Shown: positions 43,948 through 56,796, numbered from the stretch's first letter. The stretch: 64,000 nt of DNA from Axinella damicornis (GCA_963931865.1 OZ007508.1:2098324-2162323); one strand, 5' to 3'. Numbers and translations: made by a program. Notes: generated by a model not told the origin, from the letters alone.

Positions 43948-44996
43948 GTTTGCTAGCACAGAAATCAGAGTAATAATGATAATGTGCTGTATCTAATGAA
44001 CCTCACAATGTTTCAACTTTTAAGTTGTGCATGTGCTTGATGGTAATAGCCCTTTCTGCAGGACCTCTTCTGTTTGCGGTCAAGAAACCAGATTAGGAGA
44101 GGGCCTGGAGTTGAAGCTATACAGTGGTAGCACACACTGTGAGAATTGAGCCAAGTGCAGCTGCTACATTAGCACTCATTGTGTATAGTTTGGGTTGGAT
44201 ATATCATGTGTTTATCACTCTAACCTGCATGATCTTACTGACCAAATTTTAATTTTAAGTAGAGTTCCATTTATGCACCTAAATCTGAATAGAAAGTTGT
44301 ACGATCTTGAGTCAACAAAGTGTACATTAATGGTATTGGGGAAGAGTTATGTTTACAAACTTGGAATAGAAAGGTTGCGTAAGTATACGCAATCTGTTCC
44401 CAAAGTTTATGAAGCCCTGAAAGTTGTTTGCAAAGTTTCAGTTCATTCCCAAAAGTTGTGTTTCATGAATGGCCGTGTTGATTATGCACTAAGAAATATG
44501 TTCAGGCCATAAACAAAACAAAGTTTAATTATATAAGAGGCATTTGCAGGCGGAAGGAAGGAAGATGTGTAATGCACGGGATGAAGGTAGTGGGAGGACG
44601 CATGCAGAACAATGAACTTTCACCTGCATATATATATGCAAGGAAAGGTACCGGTATGTAATTAGAAAGTGTTGATACAACTGTCATTGTGGTCTACATG
44701 ATCAGTAACACTATTGCATATACCATTCTCACGGTCTTCCTCTACAATGAGGTCTATGTAGCTACACTGGCTATCCACCATGCATGCTTACACATTCACT
44801 TCCTCACATTGTACATGTGTTCATCTTACTATGGTATCATGCACATTGACATTGGCCACTGTCTGTATACATACGATATACAATAATTAAGAACAGTTAA
44901 CGAAAAGTTCATGACACGGTAAACTTTATCGTTTACCTGTATGCAGCTAAAGGATGTTTAAAAACAACTTTGGAAACTGTCAGAAGACAGTAACAC
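43948..44996. other. BH6-BH7 spacer
   Basis: Nearly identical to 25059-26085. No conserved gene. Confidence 0.7.
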
Positions 44997-45035
44997 AACA
45001 ACACAAAACTTTGGGACTTGTTGGAAGCTCATAAA
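44997..45035 (+). promoter_or_regulatory. BH7 core promoter block
   Basis: CAACAACACAAAACTTTGGG, then ACTT, with CATAAA at 45030-45035, 72 bases before the ATG. Confidence 0.6.
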
Positions 45036-45101
45036 TGCTCACTGCTTGCCCTCTCTACCTAAAGGAAGGTGTCTAACAATAATTCAGCAGACTAAGATGA
45101 G

Positions 45102-48100
45102 ATGGGCTTTCAGATGCTTTTGCTGCCACTGTTTCTCAGCTGTCTCATTGTTGGGTGTGGTGCCACAGAGTACTGGGTGAGGCCTGACTCTACCAGCCAC
45201 TGCAACACAAGACAGCCGTGTCTCACTCTGTCAGAGTATGTGCAGAACACCAGCCACTATTTCACCTCTAACTCTGTGCTTCACTTCCTGTCTGGTAACC
45301 ACACTATTAGTCAGACCTCACGAGTGATTGTACAAGACGTTCAGAACATATCTCTTGTTGGTAGTGCAGGCCATGCTACTGTTCAGTGCAATGGGAGGCT
45401 TAGTTTCACATTTTAGGAAGTTCATGATTTGCAGATCTCAAGCATAGGGTTCATAAAGTGTGGGCTGGAAGCATCTGATGACTTGCGATATGTACATATT
45501 GAACGTATAACGGTGCCATTTGGATATCGAGTCCAGATCCAAGTAGCTCTGTTGTTTGTAGAATGTTGTTCTGTATTATTGGAAAATGTGACAGTCATGG
45601 AAAGCTATGGGTACGGAGTACTAGGACACAACATGATGGCGAAACTGAATCATTGTCTGTTCCATAACAATTATTGGAGAAGGAGAGCAGACTCTAATAT
45701 ACAACAGTCCAGCTCCAACAACAGCAACCTATCTGAAATCAAATTACCTGGCGGTAATGCTCTTTTTAAGTACAAATCAAATGTTAGGTCCACGCTCCAC
45801 TGTCCCCAAAATGCCACTGAGATTTTGAAAATACTTCACTCAGATTTTGCTCACGGAGGAAACCAGTATGAATCTTCAAGTTTAATGTTCGAAGCATTTA
45901 TTCATGGAGGTGGTTTAGTAATAGATATTGAATCAGGATATTTAGCAGTTGATGCTATCAACATTAATATTACAGTTTACAACTGCAGTATGTATAATAA
46001 CACTGCTTCAGTTGGAGCTAATATGCTTCTGTCTGTTCACATGCCGTTGGACAATTTAATAACTGTCCACATCAATAACTGCAAGTTTTGGGGAGGAAAG
46101 AGCAACAGCAAAGGTGGAGGTTTTATGCTGGAGATCAATAGTTACACATTTTCCCCATATCAGACAGGAAGTTTGACTGTTTACTTAGTAAATTCAGAAC
46201 TTTACAGCAATTCTGCTGCTAACGGAAGTGCAATTTACCTTGGTGCCGAAAGTATTTCAAAGGACCCCACTATGTTCATCATTGAACGGTGTAAATGCCA
46301 TAATAACCTGGGGGAATATGGGTCAGGAATGTATGTGCTGATTGATTTGTGCATGAACTATTTCAGAACATCAATTGATGATCTCGTATTTGCTGGAAAC
46401 AATGCAACATTTGCTGGAGGTGCGATATATATAAATTTGTATCATACATGTGAGACTGGAGATCAGTCATGGTTCTTTGGATCTATCCTACTATATCTTT
46501 CCCCTGAAGCAAGGCCTTTCATTTTAGAATTGTATCAATCCAAATTCATCCAAAATGCAGCACATTTCGGGGGAACAGCACTAGAAGTGTACATTAATGA
46601 ACCCGTTCATCTAGCCTCATTCTGGAGCAACACTACCATTAATCCAACATCATTAATTCAGCTGACACTTAAGTCGACCATTTTTGACAAACATTTTATG
46701 CTCGCAGATACTATTGGAAGGGGGTTTGACTGTACGGTACTTCAACTGAGTTATGTAAGGAATATCACAATAGCGAGTTCCACATTCAGTGACAACAAGT
46801 GCACCTCGGTTACAGCAAAGAACTCAAAATTTCAACTCCAGGGATCAGTAGAATTTCTCAGGAATACAGGTTACAGTGGTGGGGCTCTTGCTTTCCACCG
46901 TGATGCACACAACTGTGAACCCAATCGAAGGATAAGGGTTGAAAACTCCATGATACTGACCCCCCACACCACTGTGTACATCGTTAACAACACAGCAGTG
47001 CGGTATGGTGGTGGTATCATAGCTGATGATGAGTGTATTGTGGAGCACTACTGTTTCTTTCAAACTAATAATGTCAACTACACACGGATGGATGCTAGAG
47101 TTGTAATGGAGGGGAATAGAGCTGGAAAGGCAGGAGACTCCATCTTTGGAGGCTGCCTCAGTTCCTGTTACCTGACAATGCTCTCACCCTTACACAAAAC
47201 TATTCTAAGACCTAAACTCTTTTCATCACTTTTCCAAATACATGGACAGACACAGTCCGAAGTAGCAGCTATTCCTCATAAGGTTTGCCTCTGTGATGGA
47301 GATCAGTTAGAAGGAAGTGTTGGGTACAAGTACCACTGTATATCTGATGCCATTATTGCACAATTCAGGGGAGAAACATTCCATGTTCTTGCTGTGATAG
47401 TTGGTGACTATGGGTATGCATCACCTGCACTCGTACGTACTGTGATAGCACCTGGTGACGCAGGAGAATTGGGAGAGCAACAAAGTATACAGGAACTGGG
47501 CAAGAAGTGTGCTAACTTGACATACTCGGTAAGAACACCACAAGAATCTCTTAATCTACAGCTGGAAATTGAAAGCCTCACTGACAATCAAATGCATCTC
47601 ACACTATTAAACATTTCATTTCGTCCGTGTCCTCTTGGATTCAACTTATCAGACACTCCTTCAAAATGTGACTGTGCACTACAATTGAGAAAGCCTGGAG
47701 TGAAGTGTAACATCAACACTCAGTTAATCCATCGTCCAGCTCTGGTTTGGATTGGAAACTATTCAGATGAAGTGGTCGTCCACACAAACTGTCCATTTGA
47801 CTACTGCAAGCCCACGGACAATGAAATAAGCCTGTATGAACAGGACCAGCAGTGTGCATTCAACCGTAGTGGAGTCCTGTGTGGAGCCTGCCAACCTGGT
47901 CTTAGTCTGGCTCTTGGAACATCTCAGTGCATGCAGTGCTCAAATATTTACATTCTTCTTTTCATCCCATTTGCTCTGGCAGGAGTTGTACTCATTATAC
48001 TCATGCTGAAATGCAACCTCACTGTGTCCACAGGAACTCTCAATGGCCTCATCTTCTATGCCAACATCATCAGGGCAAATCATGCTGTCTTCTTCCCACT

Positions 48101-49186
48101 TAGAAAATCAGAAGGTTTCACTTCATTCTTGAGTGTATTCATAGCCTGGCTGAACTTGGATCTGGGAGTGGAGGTGTGCTTCTTTCGAGGCATGGATACA
48201 TATATCAGGACATGGCTCCAGTTTGTCTTCCCATTGTATATCTGGGTTCTGGTTGGACTGATGATATGTTCCAGTAGGTACTCCACTACCATCGCCAGAC
48301 TGAGTGGCTCCAACACTGTTTCCGTGTTAGCCACTCTGTTTCTCCTGTCATATGCAAAGCTCCTACAAACCATCATTGCTTCAATTTCTCTTACAACATT
48401 GACTGACAGGCATGGAAACACTTCAGCTGTCTGGCTACTTGATGGGAACATGCCAGCAATGAAAGGTTCTCACATCCCCTTAGTTGTGATGAGCATCGTT
48501 GCTTTAGTAGTGTATGTGGTCCCTTTCACAATGCTTGTGCTGCTAGGTCCATGTCTCCAATCCAGATCCAATCATCGCTTGCTGCAGTGGGTCACTAAAA
48601 TAAAACCGCTACTGGATGCCTACCAAGGACCATACAGAGATAAGTTCAGATACTGGACTGGACTCCTTCTCTTGGTACGGATTGTCCTGTTTGCCATATT
48701 TGGTGGTAATGCACTTGGAGATCCTTGATCAACCTCTTTGCCATAACAATTGTAGTTGCAACATTGCTAGTGTTCTGGGTAATTGCTGGGAAAGTTTACA
48801 AGAAATTATGGATGAAGCTACTTGAATCCTTCTTCATGCTCAACCTCATTATTTTATCTACTTCAACTCTCTTCCTGAAGTCGTTAGAAGGGTTTTCAGT
48901 TGTCAAGAAGCAAGCTGTTTTAACTTCCATCATGGTTGGCAGTACTGCCCTTGTGTTCATTGGAATCCTTGCATACCAGTGCTGTCAGGAAGTTACCAAG
49001 AAGAGTGTATTCAAGCATGCTATGTTAAAGTGTAGTGCATTTGTTACTGATGCAGATCACGATAGAGGATGCGCTGAGAACAGTGAAGGAGTCAGTGATG
49101 GAAGCACAGCAGCAGTACCTCAACAACCAACTATGTCTGTTATAGCAATGAACGAACTTCGTGAGCCATTGCTAACTGACAGCTAA
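45102..49186 (+). pseudogene. BH7: BH2/BH5-type gene with a nonsense codon and a frameshift
   Basis: Starts MGFQMLLLPLF and ends LLTDS like BH2 and BH5. Codon 106 is TAG at 45417-45419, where BH2 and BH5 have TGG (SFTFWKV). The same frame then stays open for over 1090 codons to 48726, where CCTCGAATCAAC of the relatives is CCTTGATCAAC: one base is lost and a TGA results. The reading resumes in the next frame (48725-49186) to the normal end. All domains are present, so inactivation is recent, or one or both changes are sequence errors. A 105-residue secreted stub is all that the normal start would give. Confidence 0.85.
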
Positions 49187-51018
49187 ATGGATAACCGACA
49201 GGCCAAGATAAGCCACTGAAATTGCCAAATGGTGCAACTATTTTAGCTATTGTGTTTTTTATTTCTTCATCTCTGACTGAAGGGATAAATAATGGCCCAA
49301 ACAGAGCAGAGCATTTTTATTGTTTAATTTTGCACTGTGTGTTGTGATCATTAAGTATAAACTTTTAACTGTTAACTGCGTGTGCCTTCAACCTGATAAA
49401 CAATGAACTGAGTGGATAAAGACATGCAGGTGAAATTATCAACAAAGTAGCAAATTGCATGACCATTCAAATTTGTAGCTAGTCTCATTCCTATGCTCTC
49501 TGGAATGAGGCTATGAACATTGAAGTCAATACAATTCAAATTTGATCTGCAGATGTATGAATATTCAAAGTACATATGGTGACCAATGCCTGGCTGTTAC
49601 TGTATAGATCTGCAATGGAAGGGCTGAGCATTGTTGCACCTTGAACTTGCGGTGTACTCTTTCATTGGATTTGGATTTTAGCAAAGCGGCCCATAGTCAG
49701 ATCCACTGCGAACTGGACTCTCATAGCTACTAACCAATTATATTCACAAGTAAATAATTATGGGTTGAGGAATGGCAAGCAATTCTTCCCAGAGGCTTTG
49801 CACCAAAAACCAAAACTCTAGGTATGTGCTCTTGGATTTCAGCCATAATCTGATCCACTGCAAACTGAACCCTCACATTATAGTTATCAGTTGTGATTCG
49901 TATGATCTGCTTGTGATTATCTGAACCATGCTGCTTATATGGGCAGCGATTGCAATTGAATGCTGAAGACATTATATCAGGCTAGACAGTTGTATTTATA
50001 TACTTGTATCAGTCATGCACATTGCAAAGTCAATGTCAGGAGGGTACAATCAGCAGAGTCATGGCTGCTTAGGCTCAAGACAATTACCCTGTGTACTTAC
50101 ATCAGCCTTTGAACATTGTAACTCAATGTCAGGAGGGAGGAGTCAATGACTCTGCTGATTGCACCCTCCTGACATTGAGTCATGACTAATGGCTGCTTAG
50201 GCTCAAGACAGTGTCTTGAGACAGCTACACTGCGTACTTCACTGCACATTGTAAACTCAGTGTCAGGAGGGTGCGATGGCTGCTTATGCTCAAGGCAGCT
50301 ATCCTGTGTACATAATTATAATATCAGTCGCTGCACAGTCAATTCAATGTCCTTCATCATAGCATTATTGTGAATGTGAAATCAAAGATTTTTGTGATAT
50401 GGCATAAACACAACTTCGGTTGATATTGCAATTAAGTTTCAATGTTATTGTTAGTTAAGTTTCTGTCTAACCAGTGTATGAAACTCACTGTCTCACTAGG
50501 GAGTCCCAAGTGCTGGACTTCCTGTGGGCACTATCACAGCCAATGCCCTTTGTCTGGTGAGGTTTCACAATGGACTATCAGTGGCTAAGTGTCACAGTGT
50601 GCAGTTAAGAGTTTTTTAACAAGAATAAACTTCTTCAGATTGTAAACTGCATGTGTGAGCCACTATCATGAAAACATAGGCACACTATGTTTCAAAATCA
50701 TAGCTGGTGCCACTGTCTTGATGGATGTATAATACTGTAGTGGGTGAGACCCAACTCTGACAATAACTGCAATAGCTACAACAAGCTTAGCTTCCAGTAA
50801 AATTATTAGCATCCTGCCAAGCCATGAACGTTCCAAACTCAAACGTTTGTCGGCAGAATGACAACTCTGTTCTCACAGCAAATCCTATTCTTAGTACCAG
50901 TACCACATTATACTTACGGTATGGCTATGTTTAGACAGCATGATCACTGTAAAACTTATATCTTTAGTTTTGTCTGCAGCTATCAGATTTTCCTATCGCT
51001 TCACTCAAATCAGAAGAT
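49187..51018. repeat. BH7-BH8 spacer with ~100-base repeats
   Basis: Same content as 30280-32247, including the inverted CAATGTCAGGAGGG pair at about 50125-50180 and the CAAGACAGTGTCTTG palindrome. No gene is seen. Confidence 0.7.
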
Positions 51019-51070
51019 CATAATAACACACAACTTTGGGAATTGCACTTTATCCAAGGATCCATAAGTA
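51019..51070 (+). promoter_or_regulatory. BH8 core promoter block
   Basis: ATAATAACACACAACTTTGG, then GAATT, with CATAAGTA at 51063-51070, 82 bases before the ATG at 51145. The upstream region is almost identical to that of BH6. Confidence 0.65.
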
Positions 51071-51144
51071 CACAGCTCTGCATGGGACTGCACTTTCAGA
51101 CTTAAGGCAATTGTCTCGAAGGTGCTCATAAGTCAAAGTTGAAG

Positions 51145-54100
51145 ATGGTCTCACAGGTGTGTTTGCTGCCACTGTTTCTCAGCTGTCTCATTGTTGGGTG
51201 TGCTGCCACAGAGTACTGGGTGAGGCCTGACTCTACCAGCCACTGCAACACAAGACAGCCGTGTCTCACTCTGTCAGAGTATGTGCAGAACACCAGTCAC
51301 TACTTCACCTCTAACTCTGTGCTTCATTTCCTGTCTGGTAACCACACTATCAGTAAGACCACACGAGCGATAGTACAACACGTTCAGAACATATCTCTTG
51401 TTGGTAGTGCAGGCCGTGCTACTGTTCAGTGCAATGGGAGGCTTAGTTTTACATTTTGGAAAGTTAATGATTTGCAAATCTCGAGCATTGGCTTCAATAA
51501 GTGTGGACTGGAAGTAACAGGTGACTTTCATGCTAAAATACCGTCCCATTATTATGATGTCCGGATCCAGGTGGCTCTGTTGTTTGTAGAATGCTCTTCT
51601 GTAGTGTTGGAGAATGTTACTGTCATGGAAAGCTATGGGTATGGTCTACTGGGGTATAACATCATGATGGCCGAACTGAATCACTGTCTGTTCCATCACA
51701 ATCACTGGAGGCCTCAAGTACACTCAAATAGATACTCTAGCATCCAAAACAATAGCCTATCAGAATGCAAAACAGGGGGAAATGCTCTTTTTTCATACAG
51801 CCCAATTCTCAACTACCAGATCACTACTTGGTCATTGAATATCCTTCACTCTGAATTTGCTCATGGAAGAAACCATTACGAATCTTCAGATGCAACATCA
51901 AAACTTGTTCATGGAGGTGGGTTAGGAATACGTGTTTCAAGAGGATATTCAGTTATAGCATTCAATATTACAGTCTACAACTGCAGTATGTATAATAACA
52001 CTGCTTCAGTCGGAGCAAATATGTTTCTTGACATTTTCATGCCACTGTACGCCTCTACATTGTCAACAGTTCACATCACTAACTGCAAGTTTCTTTTTGG
52101 AAAGAGCACCAGCAAAGGTGGAGGTTTTATGGTACAGATTAACAGGTGTGTTGATGTTTCATTTTTAACTTACATAGAAAGTTTAACAGTTTATTTAGCA
52201 AACTCAGAACTTTATGGTAATTCTGCTGCTAATGGAAGTGGACTTTTCATTGATGTCAATAGTGGATCAGGAATCTACAAGTATGTATTGAGGGCTTTGG
52301 CAGTGAGGATATCAATTTATAATCTGACATTTGCTGGAAACGTTGCAAGCCTTGCTGGAGGTGCAATATATGTTACCTTACTTTCTAGGTCGTCGAGAGT
52401 ACCATCACTTAACTATGAACCAGTTAATACACTTTGTGTCATGGACGTTTTTAATTGCACATTCAGCCGAAACTCAGCACCAACAGCAGTGTACATCAAT
52501 GCTAAAGCGAGTCATCTGAAATACCTTTACATTACACTTGGGTCTACCACTTTTCACAGAAATGTTTGGCCTGCTGATACTAGTCAACGAAAATACAACT
52601 GTTTTGTACTTTACGTGAGTTATATAAAGAACATTACGATAGTCAACTCCACATTCAGTGACAACAACTGCACCTCGGTTACAGCAAAGGGCTCAATATT
52701 TCGCCTCCAGGGAATAGTAGAATTTTACAGGAATACAGGTTACAGTGGTGGGGCTCTTGCTCTCCACCGTGATACAGATTGCGAATCCAAGCAGTCATCA
52801 ATAATGGAAAACTCGATGATACTGAACCCCCACACCAGTGTGTATATAGTCAACAACACAGCAGTGCGGTATGGTGGTGGTATACTAGCTGAGTGTGCAG
52901 TGGGGCACTACTGTTTCTTTCAAACTGGTAACCTCAACTACACACAGATGGATGCTAGAGTTGTAATGGAAGGCAACAGAGCTGGAAAGGCAGGAGACTC
53001 CATCTTCGGAGGCTGTCTCAACTCCTGTTATCTGAAAGCGCTTTCACCAGAGATGATTCTAACTCCCAAAACCTTTTCATCTCTTTTCCAAATGCATGGA
53101 CAGACACAGTCTGAAGTAGCAGCAAGCCCTCAGAAAATTTGTTTCTGTGACAGAGAGGAGTTTGAAGGAAGCATTGGGTATAACTACGACTGTTTATCTG
53201 AGGCCAGTATTGCACATTTCAGGGGAGAAACATTCCGTGTTCTTGCTATGATAGTTGGTGAGTATGGGTATGCATCACCTGCACTCGTACGTACTGTGAT
53301 AGCACCTGGTGACTCAGGAGAACTGGAAGAGCAACAAAGTATACAGGAACTGGGTAACATGTGTGCAAACCTGACATACTCGGTACGAACAACACAAGAA
53401 TCTCTTAATCTACACTTGTCAGTTGAGAGTCTCACAGATGATGATATGCCTCTTACAATACTAAACATCTCATTTTGTCCATGCCCTCTTGGATTCAACT
53501 TATCAGACACTCCTCCAAAATGTGACTGTGCACTACAATTGAGAAAGCCTGGAGTCAAATGCAACATCAACACTCAGTTAATCCATCGTCCAGCTCTTGT
53601 TTGGATTGGAAACTATTCAGATGAAGTGGTAGTCCACACAAACTGTCCTTTTGACTACTGCAAGCCCACGGACAATGAAATAAGCCTGTATGAACAGAAC
53701 CAGCAGTGTGCATTCAACCGTAGTGGAGTCCTGTGTGGAGCCTGCCAACCTGGTCTTAGTCTGGCCCTTGGAACATCTCGGTGCATGGAGTGTTCCGATA
53801 TCTACATTCTTCTTTTCATCCCATTTGCTCTAGCAGGTGTTGCACTCATTATACTCATGCTGAAATGCAACCTCACTGTGTCCACAGGAACTCTCAATGG
53901 CCTCATCTTCTATGCCAACATCATCAGGGCAAATCATGCTGTCTTCTTCCCACTTGGAGGATCAGATGCTTTCAGTTCATTTCTGAGTGTGTTCATAGCC
54001 TGGCTGAACTTGGATCTGGGAGTGGAGGTGTGCCTCTTTCGAGGCATGGATACATATATCAGGACATGGCTCCAGTTTGTCTTCCCATTGTATATCTGGG

Positions 54101-55041
54101 TTCTGGTTGGACTGATGATATGTTCCAGTAGGTACTCCACTACCATCGCCAGACTGAGTGGCTCCAACACTGTTTCCGTGTTAGCCACTCTGTTTCTCCT
54201 TTCATATGCAAAACTCTTACGAACAATCATCTCTTCAATTTCTTTTACAACATTGACTGACAGGCATGGAAACACTTCAGCTGTCTGGCTACTTGATGGG
54301 AACATGCCAGCAATGAAAGGTTCTCACATCCCCTTAGTTGTGATGAGCATCGTTGCTTTAGTAGTGTATGTGCTCCCTTTCACAATGCTTGTGCTGTTAG
54401 GTCCATGTCTCCAATCCAGATCCAATCATCGCTTGCTGCAGTGGGTCACTAAAATAAAACCGCTACTGGATGCCTACCAAGGACCATACAGAGATCAGTT
54501 CAGATACTGGACTGGACTTCTTCTCTTGGTACGGATTGTCCTGTTTGCCATATTTGGTGGTAATGCACTTGGAGATCCTAGAATCAACCTCTTTGCCATA
54601 GCAATTGTAGTTGCAACATTGCTAGTGTTCTGGGTAATTGCTGGGAAAGTTTACAAGAAATTATGGATGAAACTACCTGAGTCCTTCTTCCTGCTCAACC
54701 TCATCATTTTAGCTACTTCAACTCTCTTCCTGAAGTCGTTAGAAGGGTTTTCAGTTGTCAAGAAGCAAGCTGTTTTAACTTCCATCATGGTTGGCAGTAC
54801 TGCCCTTGTGTTCATTGGAATCCTTGCATACCAGTGCTGTCAGGAAGTTATGAAGAAGAGTGTATTCAAGCATATTTTGTTAAAGTGTAGTGCATTTGTT
54901 ACTGATGCAGATCACGATAGAGGATGTGCTGAGAACAGTGAAGGAGTCAGTGATGGAAGCACAGCAGCAGTACCTCAACAACCAACTGTGTCTGTTATAG
55001 CAATGAACGAACTTCGTGAGCCATTGCTAACTGACAGCTAA
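51145..55041 (+). CDS. BH8: beta-helix multi-pass membrane protein, intact
   Basis: A single exon of 1298 residues. ATG 51145 gives MVSQVCLLPLFLSCLIVGCAA; the frame is open upstream only to a TTG. The first about 110 residues are nearly identical to BH6, then the variable loop (TGDFHAKIPSHYYDVRIQ) and the following ectodomain are its own. The central helix is shortened: after FIDVNSGSGIYKYVLRA the usual YGSGMYV rung is missing and the frame continues with ISIYNLTFAGNVASLAGGAI. The Cys-rich part begins at about residue 770 (CPCPLGFNLSDTPPKCDC), membrane domain about 886-1230, tail LLTDS. One membrane helix has proline in place of leucine (KLPESFFLL). A possible polyadenylation signal AATAAA lies at 55129-55134. 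Function is unknown. Confidence 0.9.
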   Translation: MVSQVCLLPLFLSCLIVGCAATEYWVRPDSTSHCNTRQPCLTLSEYVQNTSHYFTSNSVLHFLSGNHTISKTTRAIVQHVQNISLVGSAGRATVQCNGRLSFTFWKVNDLQISSIGFNKCGLEVTGDFHAKIPSHYYDVRIQVALLFVECSSVVLENVTVMESYGYGLLGYNIMMAELNHCLFHHNHWRPQVHSNRYSSIQNNSLSECKTGGNALFSYSPILNYQITTWSLNILHSEFAHGRNHYESSDATSKLVHGGGLGIRVSRGYSVIAFNITVYNCSMYNNTASVGANMFLDIFMPLYASTLSTVHITNCKFLFGKSTSKGGGFMVQINRCVDVSFLTYIESLTVYLANSELYGNSAANGSGLFIDVNSGSGIYKYVLRALAVRISIYNLTFAGNVASLAGGAIYVTLLSRSSRVPSLNYEPVNTLCVMDVFNCTFSRNSAPTAVYINAKASHLKYLYITLGSTTFHRNVWPADTSQRKYNCFVLYVSYIKNITIVNSTFSDNNCTSVTAKGSIFRLQGIVEFYRNTGYSGGALALHRDTDCESKQSSIMENSMILNPHTSVYIVNNTAVRYGGGILAECAVGHYCFFQTGNLNYTQMDARVVMEGNRAGKAGDSIFGGCLNSCYLKALSPEMILTPKTFSSLFQMHGQTQSEVAASPQKICFCDREEFEGSIGYNYDCLSEASIAHFRGETFRVLAMIVGEYGYASPALVRTVIAPGDSGELEEQQSIQELGNMCANLTYSVRTTQESLNLHLSVESLTDDDMPLTILNISFCPCPLGFNLSDTPPKCDCALQLRKPGVKCNINTQLIHRPALVWIGNYSDEVVVHTNCPFDYCKPTDNEISLYEQNQQCAFNRSGVLCGACQPGLSLALGTSRCMECSDIYILLFIPFALAGVALIILMLKCNLTVSTGTLNGLIFYANIIRANHAVFFPLGGSDAFSSFLSVFIAWLNLDLGVEVCLFRGMDTYIRTWLQFVFPLYIWVLVGLMICSSRYSTTIARLSGSNTVSVLATLFLLSYAKLLRTIISSISFTTLTDRHGNTSAVWLLDGNMPAMKGSHIPLVVMSIVALVVYVLPFTMLVLLGPCLQSRSNHRLLQWVTKIKPLLDAYQGPYRDQFRYWTGLLLLVRIVLFAIFGGNALGDPRINLFAIAIVVATLLVFWVIAGKVYKKLWMKLPESFFLLNLIILATSTLFLKSLEGFSVVKKQAVLTSIMVGSTALVFIGILAYQCCQEVMKKSVFKHILLKCSAFVTDADHDRGCAENSEGVSDGSTAAVPQQPTVSVIAMNELREPLLTDS

Positions 55042-56297
55042 ATGGATAACCGACAGGCCAAGATATGCAACTGAAATTAATGGTGTGTAGATTTTCTAGC
55101 AAAGTGTGTTCACCTACAGAAGGGACTAAATAAAGGCCCATACAGAGCAGATAGTGAAATGTTTTGTATCAAGTTTAATTTTGCACTGCATGTGTCTTGT
55201 GATCATTATTGAAATCAGTGTTAAATATATTAGAACTGGTATGGTGGCATGCCTGGCTTGCCTCGTCTACTGATTTGCAAATTACAGGAGGCATGCATGA
55301 CGCGATTCTACAACCCTGTGTCATGATATCTGATCTTGATTAATAGCTAATTGTATAACTTTAAATGTTAACTGCACTGTTCATAACCTAGTTTCGTTCC
55401 CAGACTTTTGATTCAGTGTGAATTTATCACTTCCAGTATGAAAACAATCACTCTGGGGTTGGTTTAGGTTTGGGACTGAGACTGTTCATAGCCTCTCCTT
55501 AGAGACCATAGGAATGAGACTACAGTGATTTGAATACTTCTTGTGAACTGCAGATGTATGCACATTCAAAGTACCAATGGTGGCAAATTCCTGCCTATTA
55601 TTGTATACATCTGCAATGGAAGGGCTGAGGCATGCCAAGCAACATGATTCCTCCTAGCTATAGAGGTTTAGCACCAACGACTGGACACTGTCAGATGTAG
55701 CTATGCACTTTCAATACTTGCACTTGGATTTCAGCCACAGTGAGATCCAGACACTATAGCTATCAGTCGTGATTCTTAAATATAAGATCTGCTTGTGATT
55801 ATCTGAACCAGCTTATGGGTAACGATTAGACAGCATGACAGTATATCAGGCTACTTGTCTTTCTGCCTCTTCCTCTCCTTCAGCAGAGACAATTGATGTG
55901 AGTGTGACAAGAGAGTAATGGGAGGGGGAAAGATTTTGCCATGATGAACATGGAATTCATGCATAGGTGCAATGAAAGATGCATGGAAAGACAGTGTTAT
56001 GAATTATCATTGTGTATTGAGAAGATCTGCCTTTGCTACCTTCATACTACCCAACTTTTGACCCCTCCACCCCAAGCAGGTCAGGTGCTCACAAGTGTAT
56101 AACAGGCTTACTTTTTGAAGAAAATCTGGACATGAAGGGGGTTAAGAAATGAAACTATGTAAGTAAGCACTTGTGCATGTATTATGTATTAAGTTATTGG
56201 TGGTAGGTTAGTAGTAACCATACAGTTAATCCTAACCTGCACTGGTCAGGAGGGTGTGATGGCTGTTAGGCTCATGACAGCTGCCATGTGTACATAT
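55042..56297. other. BH8-BH9 spacer, left part
   Basis: The spacer is related to the other 3' flanks but more diverged. It contains AATAAA at 55129-55134 and, near 56240-56297, the start of a CAGGAGGGTGTGATGGCTG spacer repeat. No gene is recognised. Confidence 0.6.
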
Positions 56298-56304
56298 ATC
56301 AGTC

Positions 56305-56789
56305 TGCGGTGGCCCTGGAGGTCGCGTCTAATGCATAGGGCCTGTGGCCTAATGACGTAATACCCAATGCGCAATACCTAATACACGATAGACTTAACAC
56401 CTGACACCCGATGCATAATACGCCTAATACTTATGACCTAACGCGCAATACCCAATACGCGACAGACGTAATACCTGATACCCGATACACAATATGCCTA
56501 ATACCTACGACCTAACGCCGCAATACCCAAAGCGTAGTACCTAATACCCAACACGGAATAGTCCTAATGTCGCAATGCCCCGCAATTGCATGGGGCTCAC
56601 GAAGTTCGCACGATCTGAGGATATGATGTCATCGCAAGAATGAACCCTGACCTTATTATGCATCGGGTGTCAGGTATTAAGTCTATCGTGTATTAGGTAT
56701 TGCGCATTGGGTATTAGGTATTGCGCATTGGGTATTACGTCATTAGGCCATAGGCCCTATGCATTAGACGCGACCTCCAGGGCCACCGC
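56305..56789. mobile_element. Fold-back MITE with target-site duplication
   Basis: Long inverted ends start TGCGGTGGCCCTGGAGGTCG at 56305 and end with the complement at 56789; arms are about 116 and 138 bases. The right arm carries an extra copy of TATTAGGTATTGCGCATTGG. The interior (about 56420-56650) is a string of degenerate CCTAATAC / CAATACCC / CCGATAC words. ATCAGTC flanks both sides (56298-56304 and 56790-56796), and the empty site TATATCAGTCACTGC is seen in related spacers. A 7-8 base duplication fits a hAT-like element. No coding capacity. Confidence 0.85.
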
Positions 56790-56796
56790 ATCAGTC

